Assembly (NCBI GenBank): GCA_019636385.1
Contig: JAHBXT010000007.1
Location: forward strand, 1-64,000
Reading direction: 5' to 3'
DNA length: 64,000 bases
DNA from: Pirellulaceae bacterium
Lineage (GTDB): Bacteria; Planctomycetota; Planctomycetia; Pirellulales; Pirellulaceae
Part shown: one piece after another, positions 21,363 to 29,649 of the stretch
How positions within the stretch are numbered: position 1 is the stretch's first letter
Layout of the letters: each line of letters starts with the position of its first letter
Program-made: the position numbers and the translations under genes
The notes under the pieces: model-generated
Database searches by the model: none
Seen by the model: the letters and a program-made list of their open reading frames with translations, nothing else
What the model was told of the DNA's origin: nothing

Positions 21363-24300
21363 GTGTCGTCACCTAGCCGAATGACCGTTGTCCTACGTTC
21401 TTTGGCCTATTTCCGCCGATCCCATTCGGCGGTCGGCCTGGGAGTCGCTGTAGCGACCGCGGTGATTGTCGGCGCTCTGTTGGTGGGGGACAGCGTCCGC
21501 AACAGTCTGCGCCGGCTGGTTCTGGAACGACTGGCCAATCTGGAAATGCTGCTCGTCGCCCATCAGTTTGTGGAGCGTCAAACGCTATTGAACGTCGATC
21601 CCGCAGTCGTCAATCCACATCTGGCGTTAGCCCCCATCGTGCTACTGAGCAATTGCTCGGCGGAATCAAAGCCCACCCTAGCCAGCGACCAGCTATCGAC
21701 TCAGACAGCAGCGGCGGTTCAACCCACGGCCGAGCAACGCACGACCACGACGCTCCGCGCGTCGCGAGTGCAATTGTTGGCAATTGACGATCGTTTCTTA
21801 GAACTTCTGGATGCTGAAGACCGATCCGAGTTCGCTCGTCCGCCTGCGGAAGATGAAATCTACGTCAACGCGTCGTTGTCACGAGAGTTGAACGTTGGCG
21901 TTGGTGACTTGATTACACTACGACTCAGTCAGACCGGTGGTGTGCCCGCAGACAACCCGCTTGGGCGCCGAGATCAAACGTCAGTCGGCCTACCAAGGCA
22001 GAAAATCATTGGCATCATCAGTGACCAGTCGATCGGTGGGCTGCGTTTGCAAGCCAGCCAAGAAGCAACATTAAACGTCTTTGCTTCGCTGTCCGGAGTG
22101 CAAAGTCTGTTGAAGGTGGGGACTCAAGTCAATGCTGCATTGGTTTTCTCCACTCACCCCAGTGATCATCCACGGCCGATGGATGTCGAGTACGCTGATC
22201 GAATCAGCGACCAACTGCGCCCCAAGCTAGAAGACCTGGGCTTACAACTTCGCCGCCATCGACGGCAGTTCCCAGATGCTGCACGTGGGGAATCTTCCGC
22301 AGGTCCGATCACGACGCTGTTCGACTATTATCAATTATCTCATAAGCAACTTATCATCAGCGACCAACTCACACGCGCCATCATTCAGGCTGTGGGTGAA
22401 AACCAATGCTCGCCGTCGTCGGCTTATCTGGCGAATGTGATCGGCAAGATTGAACCCGATTCTGAGCAAGAAGATCAGTACTTTCGCAATCAATCACTTT
22501 ACGAAACAAGTTGGACACGTCGGCAAAGGCCGGTGGGTCGCATCGAGCCGCAACCACTGCTACCAATCGTGAGTCGACCCGTTCCCTATTCCATCGTGAT
22601 GGGGTTGCCCTATGAGGGAGAGTGGAATCTAGATCAATATCGTGCACCAGAAATCGGGCGCATGCGCTCCGTTGGTTGTTGGGTCAATTCGTGGTTAGCC
22701 GAGCAGTTGGAAGTCAAACCTGGTGACTGGATTCAGTTGCAGTTCTACGAGCCAGAAACTGTCGACGGTGACCTGAAGCAGTCTCAAGCACGACTGATGG
22801 TCGCTGGCATTGTACCGCTGACAGAGCCTGACAAACCCTACGCCCGAAATCGCCCGGCAGCTTTTTCCACTCCTCCGACGCGTTTTAATGATCCCGATCT
22901 AACACCTACCGTCGATGGCATCACCGATCAAGAATCCATCGCCAACTGGGATGTTCCGTTTGAGTTGGAGTACCGTGGCTTAATTCAACCAGCTGATGAT
23001 CGCTATTGGGAAAATCATCGACTGACCCCCAAGGTCATCTTGCCACACTCTGTAGCCGAACGACTGTTTCGTAGCCGGTTTGGATCGACGACCGCGATTT
23101 CGATTCCCGCTGGCCGTTTCCCGGATCAGGCACAGTTGGTTCGCACGATCGAAGACGGACTACTAGAGGTGCGACAAGACTGCGGGTTAGTTTTTCGCCC
23201 CATTCGCAATGAACAGTTACGATCGGCATCGGGAACCACTCCGTTCGACGCACTGTTCCTGTCGCTCAGTAGTTTCGTCATTGCCTCGGCGGTGATGTTG
23301 ATCGCGCTGTTGTTCCGACTGGGCATTCAGCAGCGCACTTCCCAACTGGGGTTATTCCTGTCGCAAGGCTATCAACCACGGCAGCTAGGTCGCATGATTC
23401 TCTTGGAAATGGCGATCGTCATTGGATTGGGCTGCGGACTTGGCATTGCACTTGGAATTGGTTACGCAAGATTAATTCTGGCTGCGCTGACAAGTTGGTG
23501 GATTGGTGCGATATCCGTCAATTTCTTGGAGTTTAGTTTTCGTCCCACTAGCCTTTGGATTGGCACAGTTGTGGGTGGTATCGTTAGCCTGCTGGCCATA
23601 GCCGGAACCACGCGAACCATGATGCGCATCCACCCTTTACGACTGCTGCGTGGCGACGCAGGACAAACAGCTTCGGTGCGAAGCGAGTCAATCAAGCCAA
23701 CTGCTTGGTTCATGGCTGTGGTTTGTCTGCTAGCCGGGCTGCTATTGCCGACGATGGCAACAAACCAACCGGGCATGGTGCGTGCTGGGTATTTTTTGGG
23801 TAGCGGAGTGCTGTTGTTGGTGGCAGGGCTTCTATTCTTCCGTCAATGGCTGAGTCGATATGCGAACTCTACTCCAGCCGCTCGCCCCACTCTTTTATCG
23901 TTGGCGGTGCGCACTATCGCCCGCAACCCATTGCGCAGTTGGTTAAGTGTTGGCCTGCTGGCTGTAGCCAGTTTTCTAATACTGTCGATCAGCATCTTTC
24001 AAGTCAGCCCACATCAAGCGGGCAGTGGCGGTTTCGATCTGATTGGCATGAGCACTCAGCCAATTTACGAAAACCTGGGATCTCCAGCGGCACGAAACGA
24101 AACTATTGGGCCTGCCGCCGAGCCGCTTTTGGGTAGCACAATCTTACCGCTGCGCATGCGGGAAGGAGATGACGCCAGTTGCACAAACCTCTTTCAAGTC
24201 AACCAGCCTACCATTTTGGGGCTCTCTCAAAAGCTGCAAAAGCTCAGCGATTTGACTTCACAATTTCGATTTTCGTGGGCAGCCACGTCGCAGCCTGATT

Positions 24301-25070
24301 CACCGTGGACTGTACTTCAGTCGCCGGCCAGCGGTTCACAGGACAGCCCAATTCCCGTTATTTTAGATCAGAACACTGCACAGTGGAGTCTGAAGCAAGG
24401 CGGAAACTTGGGCGCCCCCATCGAATTGGAAATCGAAGGCAAGCGGATTCACATGCGCGTCGTAGGACTGTTATCCAACAGCATTTTGCAAGGCAAACTG
24501 ATCATCTCGGAACGCAATTTCGAGCTGCTGTTTCCGAAAGTCAATGGCTATCGATTTTTCCTGGTACGCAGTTCTGACCCCAGCCGCTCCCAGCGAGTCG
24601 CGGCGGCGCTGGAGAGCGGTTGGAGTGATGCCGGCATGGATGTCACCACCAGCCAGGAGGTCTTGCGTCGCTTGCTCGGCGTTCAGAACACTTATATTTC
24701 CGCCTTCCAGTCATTAGGCGCTTTGGGTCTGCTATTAGGAACATTCGGCCTCATCGCAGTGCAAATACGTAGCGTTGTCGAACGTCGGCGCGAGTTAGCG
24801 GTACTGCAAGCTATCGGCTTTTCCAATAGTCGCATCGGAGGATTGTTGACTTTGGAAACTAGTATTTTGCTTGGCGCTGGACTACTGCTGGGTGGTGTAT
24901 GTTCTGCAATGGCAGTCGTGCCCTACGTCATCGGTCATGAAACACAGTTAAGCACGCTGTCACCGCTGCTCATGTTGCTAGCCGTTCTAGCCTGCGGATT
25001 TGCCACCGCCACCATCGCCGTTCGGCGCGCCCTGCAGTGGCCTGTTCTTGAAAGTTTGCGGAGTGAGTAG
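21363..25070 (+). CDS. Very large FtsX-like ABC transporter permease
   Basis: This encodes 1235 residues from GTG 21363. One N-terminal membrane helix ('SAVGLGVAVATAVIVGALLVGD') is followed by a long periplasmic region of about 550 residues. A three-helix FtsX unit lies at about 635-760 ('LSSFVIASAVMLIALLFRLGIQQRTSQLGL', 'EMAIVIGLGCGLGIALGIG'), with further helices near 780-830 and 850. The last FtsX unit is at about 1110-1225 ('ALGLLLGTFGLIAVQIRSVVERRRELAVLQAIGFS'). This is two FtsX halves in one chain, like the LolC+LolE or YknZ-type duplications. Partner ATPase is the gene just upstream. Substrate unknown. Confidence 0.85.
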   Translation: MSSPSRMTVVLRSLAYFRRSHSAVGLGVAVATAVIVGALLVGDSVRNSLRRLVLERLANLEMLLVAHQFVERQTLLNVDPAVVNPHLALAPIVLLSNCSAESKPTLASDQLSTQTAAAVQPTAEQRTTTTLRASRVQLLAIDDRFLELLDAEDRSEFARPPAEDEIYVNASLSRELNVGVGDLITLRLSQTGGVPADNPLGRRDQTSVGLPRQKIIGIISDQSIGGLRLQASQEATLNVFASLSGVQSLLKVGTQVNAALVFSTHPSDHPRPMDVEYADRISDQLRPKLEDLGLQLRRHRRQFPDAARGESSAGPITTLFDYYQLSHKQLIISDQLTRAIIQAVGENQCSPSSAYLANVIGKIEPDSEQEDQYFRNQSLYETSWTRRQRPVGRIEPQPLLPIVSRPVPYSIVMGLPYEGEWNLDQYRAPEIGRMRSVGCWVNSWLAEQLEVKPGDWIQLQFYEPETVDGDLKQSQARLMVAGIVPLTEPDKPYARNRPAAFSTPPTRFNDPDLTPTVDGITDQESIANWDVPFELEYRGLIQPADDRYWENHRLTPKVILPHSVAERLFRSRFGSTTAISIPAGRFPDQAQLVRTIEDGLLEVRQDCGLVFRPIRNEQLRSASGTTPFDALFLSLSSFVIASAVMLIALLFRLGIQQRTSQLGLFLSQGYQPRQLGRMILLEMAIVIGLGCGLGIALGIGYARLILAALTSWWIGAISVNFLEFSFRPTSLWIGTVVGGIVSLLAIAGTTRTMMRIHPLRLLRGDAGQTASVRSESIKPTAWFMAVVCLLAGLLLPTMATNQPGMVRAGYFLGSGVLLLVAGLLFFRQWLSRYANSTPAARPTLLSLAVRTIARNPLRSWLSVGLLAVASFLILSISIFQVSPHQAGSGGFDLIGMSTQPIYENLGSPAARNETIGPAAEPLLGSTILPLRMREGDDASCTNLFQVNQPTILGLSQKLQKLSDLTSQFRFSWAATSQPDSPWTVLQSPASGSQDSPIPVILDQNTAQWSLKQGGNLGAPIELEIEGKRIHMRVVGLLSNSILQGKLIISERNFELLFPKVNGYRFFLVRSSDPSRSQRVAAALESGWSDAGMDVTTSQEVLRRLLGVQNTYISAFQSLGALGLLLGTFGLIAVQIRSVVERRRELAVLQAIGFSNSRIGGLLTLETSILLGAGLLLGGVCSAMAVVPYVIGHETQLSTLSPLLMLLAVLACGFATATIAVRRALQWPVLESLRSE

Positions 25071-25345
25071 GCTGGGAATCCCTTCAGCGATTCTGCCCAG
25101 TTTCCCAGAGCCAACTTTTGACAAACAACGATGATGCACAGCCGCGAACCAGCTAGGTGATTAGCAATTTTTCACGTAAACTAACGTCTAACCTGAATTG
25201 CCAAAGCGCTCGATGGCAAGCTTCCCCAGAAAAATTCTGGTTATGTCCGCACCGCGACCTGGAAAGTCAACTTGCGGCCATTAGCGACAAAGATAGTCGA
25301 AGTACGTTGATTACTAGGATTTCGCTGGACTAACTGCGACACAAT

Positions 25346-26476
25346 ATGTTGCATCACCTATTGAACCTTTTACCGCTGACGATCGTGCTGGCAATCTGGC
25401 CCAGCTCGGGCGTTCGGGCTCAAGCTACCGAAATTGATCCGCGCAGCGCTGAAAGTTCTCGGGTTACGCAACGTCTGGCGGCAGTGGTCGATAGCTCGCC
25501 CTCAAGCGCACATGCAACCTCAGATGCAACCTTAGATCGCGTAACCATCGCAGCGCACATTCCGAAGTCGGCCTCAGATGCATTGTGGTCTGCGCCTTCA
25601 TCGCAGATGATGTCTGGTCGGATCGTACAATTCAATGCGACTGACCTTGTGATTGAGGTCGGCGACGATTCTGATTCGCAACAGGTCAAGCGGCGCACGT
25701 TCCCCAGTCAACTTGTTCAGCGTGTAGATGCATTTTGGAGCGATCCAGCTATCGCACAGGCTGTTGAGCGTTTTGATCAGCAACAATATCCGGAATTCAT
25801 TGCGGCGCTTCGCGTCGCTGATCTGAACAACGTACCCGACTGGCAACAGTTGATATTGTTGGGCAAAGTCGTACAAGCCATGCACACTGTCGGCGGACCA
25901 GCGGCTGCCGGAAAGCACTTTTTGACCTTGGCCGACTCGGCTCCCGACATGCTGTATGCAGTAATGCCATTGTGCTGGCAAGTTACCGACATTGATCGTA
26001 ATGTAAATCAAGCTGCTCAAGAGTGGCTGAAATCGGAGGTGCCTGCGGCTCAATTGATGGGCGCTAGCTGGTTGGCCTTAGGTCCCCAGTCACAAGCCGC
26101 CCAGGAAGCACTAAAAAAACTGCAGTCCTCTGCTCGTGGGGTCATCGCCAAATTGGCAACCATCCAGTCGTGGCGACTGGTTCCGCCGCCCGACACGATG
26201 GCGAGTTTAGAACAGTGGTTTGTCGATCGTGATCGACTTTTGCTTCCGCTGGCACTGGGACCGACGGAGTTTCTAGCCGATCGTCTGACTCGCTTGGGAC
26301 AGGTTGAGCTGGCGCTCGGTGAGTGGCTCAGAATACCGGTATTGCACGCGGAGCAGCCCAGTCGATGCGGGGCAGCATTGGAGCGCGCGGCCAAGATACT
26401 CGAAAGCGCGGAACGTACCAGCGAAGCGGAGCGGATCAGGCAGTGGTCAGAGAGCTTTAGCAAGAAGGCATCATAA
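25346..26476 (+). CDS. Secreted helical-repeat protein of the ExbB operon
   Basis: This encodes 376 residues with a signal peptide ('LLNLLPLTIVLAIWPSSGVRAQA'). The stretch 'MSGRIVQFNATDLVIEVGDDS' resembles a short beta-barrel segment. The rest is alpha-helical, possibly TPR-like ('QLILLGKVVQAMHTVGGPAAAGKHF', 'AALERAAKILESAERTSEAERI'). The stop overlaps the ATG of the ExbB gene by one base, so the two are translationally coupled. It may be the periplasmic partner of the proton-driven motor. No named family. Confidence 0.7.
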   Translation: MLHHLLNLLPLTIVLAIWPSSGVRAQATEIDPRSAESSRVTQRLAAVVDSSPSSAHATSDATLDRVTIAAHIPKSASDALWSAPSSQMMSGRIVQFNATDLVIEVGDDSDSQQVKRRTFPSQLVQRVDAFWSDPAIAQAVERFDQQQYPEFIAALRVADLNNVPDWQQLILLGKVVQAMHTVGGPAAAGKHFLTLADSAPDMLYAVMPLCWQVTDIDRNVNQAAQEWLKSEVPAAQLMGASWLALGPQSQAAQEALKKLQSSARGVIAKLATIQSWRLVPPPDTMASLEQWFVDRDRLLLPLALGPTEFLADRLTRLGQVELALGEWLRIPVLHAEQPSRCGAALERAAKILESAERTSEAERIRQWSESFSKKAS

Positions 26477-27324
26477 TGGAATATAGTCGTCATCTCAGCA
26501 CGAGGCTTGTATACAACACCATGCGCTACCGCGCGATGTTCCAAGGGGCGATAGTGCTATCGGCTAGTGCACTCTTGGGACGGTCATCGGCTCAGGCTCA
26601 GGTGCCCGATGATCTGAATGCCGTCAGCAACTCGGCAACAACTCCTGCCACTGACGGATTCTGGGATATCGTTTTCAGCGGTGGTTGGACAGGGACGATC
26701 ATCGTGCTCACGCTGCTGGCCCTGTCGATGGTTACCGCCTATTTGATTTTTGATCAGATGATGATCCTGCGGCGACGGGAGGTCCTGCCACCTGGAATCG
26801 CTGATCAGATTCGCACGCTCCTGTCACAAGGTCGCGCGACCGAAGCTGACCAACTGTGTCGCCAACATCCCAGCCCACTAACTTTTGTTCTGACTAACGG
26901 CTTGTCAGAATTGGATTTTGGCTGGCAAGCCATGGAAAAGTCGATGGAGGATGCCGTGGCCGAGCAGGCCGCCAAGATGTATCGCAAGATTGAGTATCTA
27001 GCGGTTATTGGCAACTTGGCACCGATGTGCGGACTGCTGGGTACCGTAACGGGGATGATCTTCGCGTTCCAGCAGGTCGCCATCAGTCAAGGCACTGCGG
27101 GTGCGGCAGAATTGGCCGAAGGCATCTACTCGGCGTTGGTCACCACGGTGGCCGGACTGGTCGTGGCCATACCCGCGATGGCTGCCTTTGCCATTTTTCG
27201 CAATCGCATCGACCAGTTAATCGCTGAAATCGCGTTTATTGCTCAGCATGTTTTCACGCCCGTGCGCCGTCGCGTCTCATTGCCAGTCCAGCGTTCAACG
27301 CCGCCCGCGCCACCTCGGTCGTAA
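26476..27324 (+). CDS. exbB: MotA/TolQ/ExbB proton-channel protein
   Basis: This encodes 282 residues from ATG 26476; an ATG at 26521 is an alternative that would put a signal peptide ('GAIVLSASALLGRSSAQAQ') right at the N-terminus. Three membrane helices follow: 'GTIIVLTLLALSMVTAYLIF', 'LAVIGNLAPMCGLLGTVTGMIFAF' and 'TTVAGLVVAIPAMAAFAIF'. The last two carry the conserved 'GLLGTVxGM' and 'TxxGLxVAIPA' motifs of the proton path. With the two ExbD genes it forms an inner-membrane motor that powers an outer-membrane process. The substrate is unknown and no TonB gene is in the window. Confidence 0.88.
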   Translation: MEYSRHLSTRLVYNTMRYRAMFQGAIVLSASALLGRSSAQAQVPDDLNAVSNSATTPATDGFWDIVFSGGWTGTIIVLTLLALSMVTAYLIFDQMMILRRREVLPPGIADQIRTLLSQGRATEADQLCRQHPSPLTFVLTNGLSELDFGWQAMEKSMEDAVAEQAAKMYRKIEYLAVIGNLAPMCGLLGTVTGMIFAFQQVAISQGTAGAAELAEGIYSALVTTVAGLVVAIPAMAAFAIFRNRIDQLIAEIAFIAQHVFTPVRRRVSLPVQRSTPPAPPRS

Positions 27325-27372
27325 GCGTCATATCCGAACACCCCGTACGAATCAGTTTCGTGAGAGATTTAC

Positions 27373-27795
27373 GTGCGTAGCCCCAAGTTAATCGCGACCG
27401 GCACCGCATCGATCAGCATGACCCCCATGATTGATGTGGTGTTTCTGCTGATTATCTTTTTTTTGGTCTCCAGTCATTTGGCCAAGCAAGAGAACTCGAT
27501 TACTTTGGCACTGCCCACAGCCGCCAGTGGAATGCAAGATTTAGCGCGACGCGATACTGTCACCATCAACATTCTTACAGATGGTTCGTGGCTGTTGGGA
27601 GGAGCGCCAATCGACGCCCTGACTTTGGAGACAGCAATCGGACGTCGGATGGCCGATAGCCTCCAACCGTTGCAACTGCGGATTCGCACCGATCAATCCG
27701 TGCCATATCATCGACTGGAACCGATCTTGGCGGTCGCTGCTCGACTGGGTATCAGCGACATTGTGTTTTCCGTGTACCGCGAGGGTCAGCGATGA
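27373..27795 (+). CDS. exbD: ExbD/TolR-family protein 1
   Basis: This encodes 140 residues from GTG 27373. One membrane helix near the N-terminus carries the proton-accepting aspartate in 'MTPMIDVVFLLIIFFLVSSH'. The periplasmic part ends 'ILAVAARLGISDIVFSVYREGQR', the usual TolR/ExbD fold. It follows ExbB by 48 bases and overlaps the next ExbD by four (ATGA). Confidence 0.9.
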   Translation: MRSPKLIATGTASISMTPMIDVVFLLIIFFLVSSHLAKQENSITLALPTAASGMQDLARRDTVTINILTDGSWLLGGAPIDALTLETAIGRRMADSLQPLQLRIRTDQSVPYHRLEPILAVAARLGISDIVFSVYREGQR

Positions 27796-28268
27796 AAACC
27801 AGTTACAGCCTGAGCAACGGCAAACCCGTGCGCTCGCGTCGTCCTGTGGAGATCGCAATGACTCCAATGATTGACGTCATCTTCTTGCTACTGATTTTCT
27901 TCCTCGCCACCAGTAGCTTTCGGCTAGTCGAGCAATTGCTGCCTAGTGGCATCTCCCAAATGCAGTCCACTGGGGGACCAGATTCGATGCCACCTCCAGA
28001 CGTTCCACCGGAAGCCGTCCATCAAGTCGTCGTCAAGCTGGATTGGCAACTGGAGGCGTTGACAGTGTCGCTCAATGGACAAAGGCTACGTGAGTTCGCT
28101 GACCTGCGCAGTCATTTTCTACAGATTGCTCAGGTTCAAGTGGCTGTGCCAGTGGTGATCGACCCCAGCCCGGATACTCCGGCACAGGTGGTGGTTGAAG
28201 CTTACGACTGGGCGCGCACCGCAGGCCTACCGCAAGTCTATTTGGCGATTCGTTCGACCAAACCCTGA
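27792..28268 (+). CDS. exbD: ExbD/TolR-family protein 2
   Basis: This encodes 158 residues with the helix 'MTPMIDVIFLLLIFFLATSSF' (Asp conserved). The periplasmic domain has a proline-rich linker ('MPPPDVPPEAVHQ') and ends 'AYDWARTAGLPQVYLAIR'. The presence of two different ExbD copies after one ExbB is a common planctomycete arrangement and suggests a hetero-dimeric ExbD. It is coupled to the previous gene by a four-base overlap. Confidence 0.88.
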   Translation: MKTSYSLSNGKPVRSRRPVEIAMTPMIDVIFLLLIFFLATSSFRLVEQLLPSGISQMQSTGGPDSMPPPDVPPEAVHQVVVKLDWQLEALTVSLNGQRLREFADLRSHFLQIAQVQVAVPVVIDPSPDTPAQVVVEAYDWARTAGLPQVYLAIRSTKP

Positions 28269-28433
28269 GTAACTGACTATCCGCCAGCTCCAAGGCGTTG
28301 CCGATCGAATCTGACAGAGCCATAATGGCGCTATCCCAGCCGAAAGACTATTCGAGTGTGTGCAGGCATCGTCCACAGTGGACTTCAGCCCGTCAGGTAA
28401 GCATCTCGAGAATTTGCAGGAGTATCACCTCAA

Positions 28434-29504
28434 ATGAAGTGGCAGCAGCTCCTGGGACACCTGCAACAATATCAGTGGTTTCGACAAGCTCACGTTGGTC
28501 AACGGTTGGCTACCAGTTTCTTGTTCGTCGGTCCGGATGGAATTGGCAAACGCACCTTCGCCCGGCTGTTGGCCAAAAGTCTGCTTTGCCAGCGCACCGC
28601 CCACGACGAACTAGACTTTTGTGGCAGCTGCGAGTCGTGTGTCCAAGTCGAGGCTAGTACCCACCCTGACCTAATCGAACTGGCCAAGCCGGAAGATAAA
28701 TCTGAGTTACCGGTAAGACTGTTAATAGGCGAGCCGGAAAGTCGCATGCGTGAGGGCTTGATATACGATATGAGCCTGCGCCCTTTCAGCGGTCGCCGCA
28801 AAATCGCAATTGTGGACGACGCCGACTGGTTGAACGAAGAGGGCGCTAATGCACTGCTCAAAACATTGGAAGAGCCTCCGACCGACTCTGTCTTGATCCT
28901 TATCAGCCAAAGTCTGCAGCGCCAGTTGCCAACCATTCGCTCACGTTGCCAAGCCGTATTGTTTCGGCCGCTGCCTGAGGAACAACTTGCTCGATTGTTG
29001 CTTGAGGCGTCCCTGGTTAGTGACTCACAAGAGGCGGCACACATTGCGGCAGCCAGCGACGGCAGCCTTTCGATAGCTCGCCAGTTGTGCGATGCCGACT
29101 TTCGTCAGTACCGCGCCGAATTGTACGAACAGTTGCTTTGCCGTCCATTGGCCATGGCAGCGCTGGCCAAGTCGTGTACTGAGATGGTCGATGCTGCTGG
29201 GAAAGAGGCTCGACAAAAGCGTGATCGACTCAAACAGATTCTGTACTTTGCGGGCCAGCTCTATCGTGGTCTGGTGCGGAGTCACTTCCAAGCCGGCAAG
29301 GTAGCACAGTCGATGATTGCCGGGGACGTGCTAGTCGCCGACTCGGTACACCGGGCGGTGTCCACATGGACTGGTGGAGTCGCTGCGGCACTGAGCTGCT
29401 GGCAATTGTGCTGTCGGATGATTGAACAGGTGGACCGAAATGCCAACCAAGCCACGCTCATCCAGTACTGGTCAGCCGAAATAGCTCGACACAGCGGGTG
29501 TTAG
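28434..29504 (+). CDS. holB: DNA polymerase III delta'-like AAA+ ATPase
   Basis: This encodes 356 residues. Walker A is 'GPDGIGKRT' (33-41). A zinc-binding cysteine set follows ('LLCQ...FCGSCESC'). 'IAIVDDADWLNEEGANALLKTLEEPP' is the DExx-type Walker B and sensor region and 'TIRSRCQAVLF' is the SRC motif of clamp-loader subunits. It would work in the clamp loader that places the beta clamp on DNA. It follows the ExbD genes on the same strand after 165 bases. Confidence 0.85.
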   Translation: MKWQQLLGHLQQYQWFRQAHVGQRLATSFLFVGPDGIGKRTFARLLAKSLLCQRTAHDELDFCGSCESCVQVEASTHPDLIELAKPEDKSELPVRLLIGEPESRMREGLIYDMSLRPFSGRRKIAIVDDADWLNEEGANALLKTLEEPPTDSVLILISQSLQRQLPTIRSRCQAVLFRPLPEEQLARLLLEASLVSDSQEAAHIAAASDGSLSIARQLCDADFRQYRAELYEQLLCRPLAMAALAKSCTEMVDAAGKEARQKRDRLKQILYFAGQLYRGLVRSHFQAGKVAQSMIAGDVLVADSVHRAVSTWTGGVAAALSCWQLCCRMIEQVDRNANQATLIQYWSAEIARHSGC

Positions 29505-29530
29505 TAGAGCTAGAATGCGTCACGCATGGT

Positions 29531-29554
29531 AGCCACTCTCGCCAGAGAGTGGCT
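29531..29554. terminator. Perfect hairpin between convergent genes
   Basis: AGCCACTCTC (29531-29540) pairs perfectly with GAGAGTGGCT (29545-29554) around the loop GCCA. It sits in the 145-base gap between two convergent genes (holB-like and the lipoprotein). Without a T-run on either side it may be a bidirectional terminator or a REP-like element. The following bases contain further GTAGC/GCTAC words, as in planctomycete REP repeats. Confidence 0.55.
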
Positions 29555-29649
29555 GGGCTGTATAGTTCAATGACTAGTGAATATCCTCGGTCTGGCGACC
29601 CGTAGCTACCAGCGTCCCGTGGCGACTGGCGATGCTGCGGCTACCAAAT

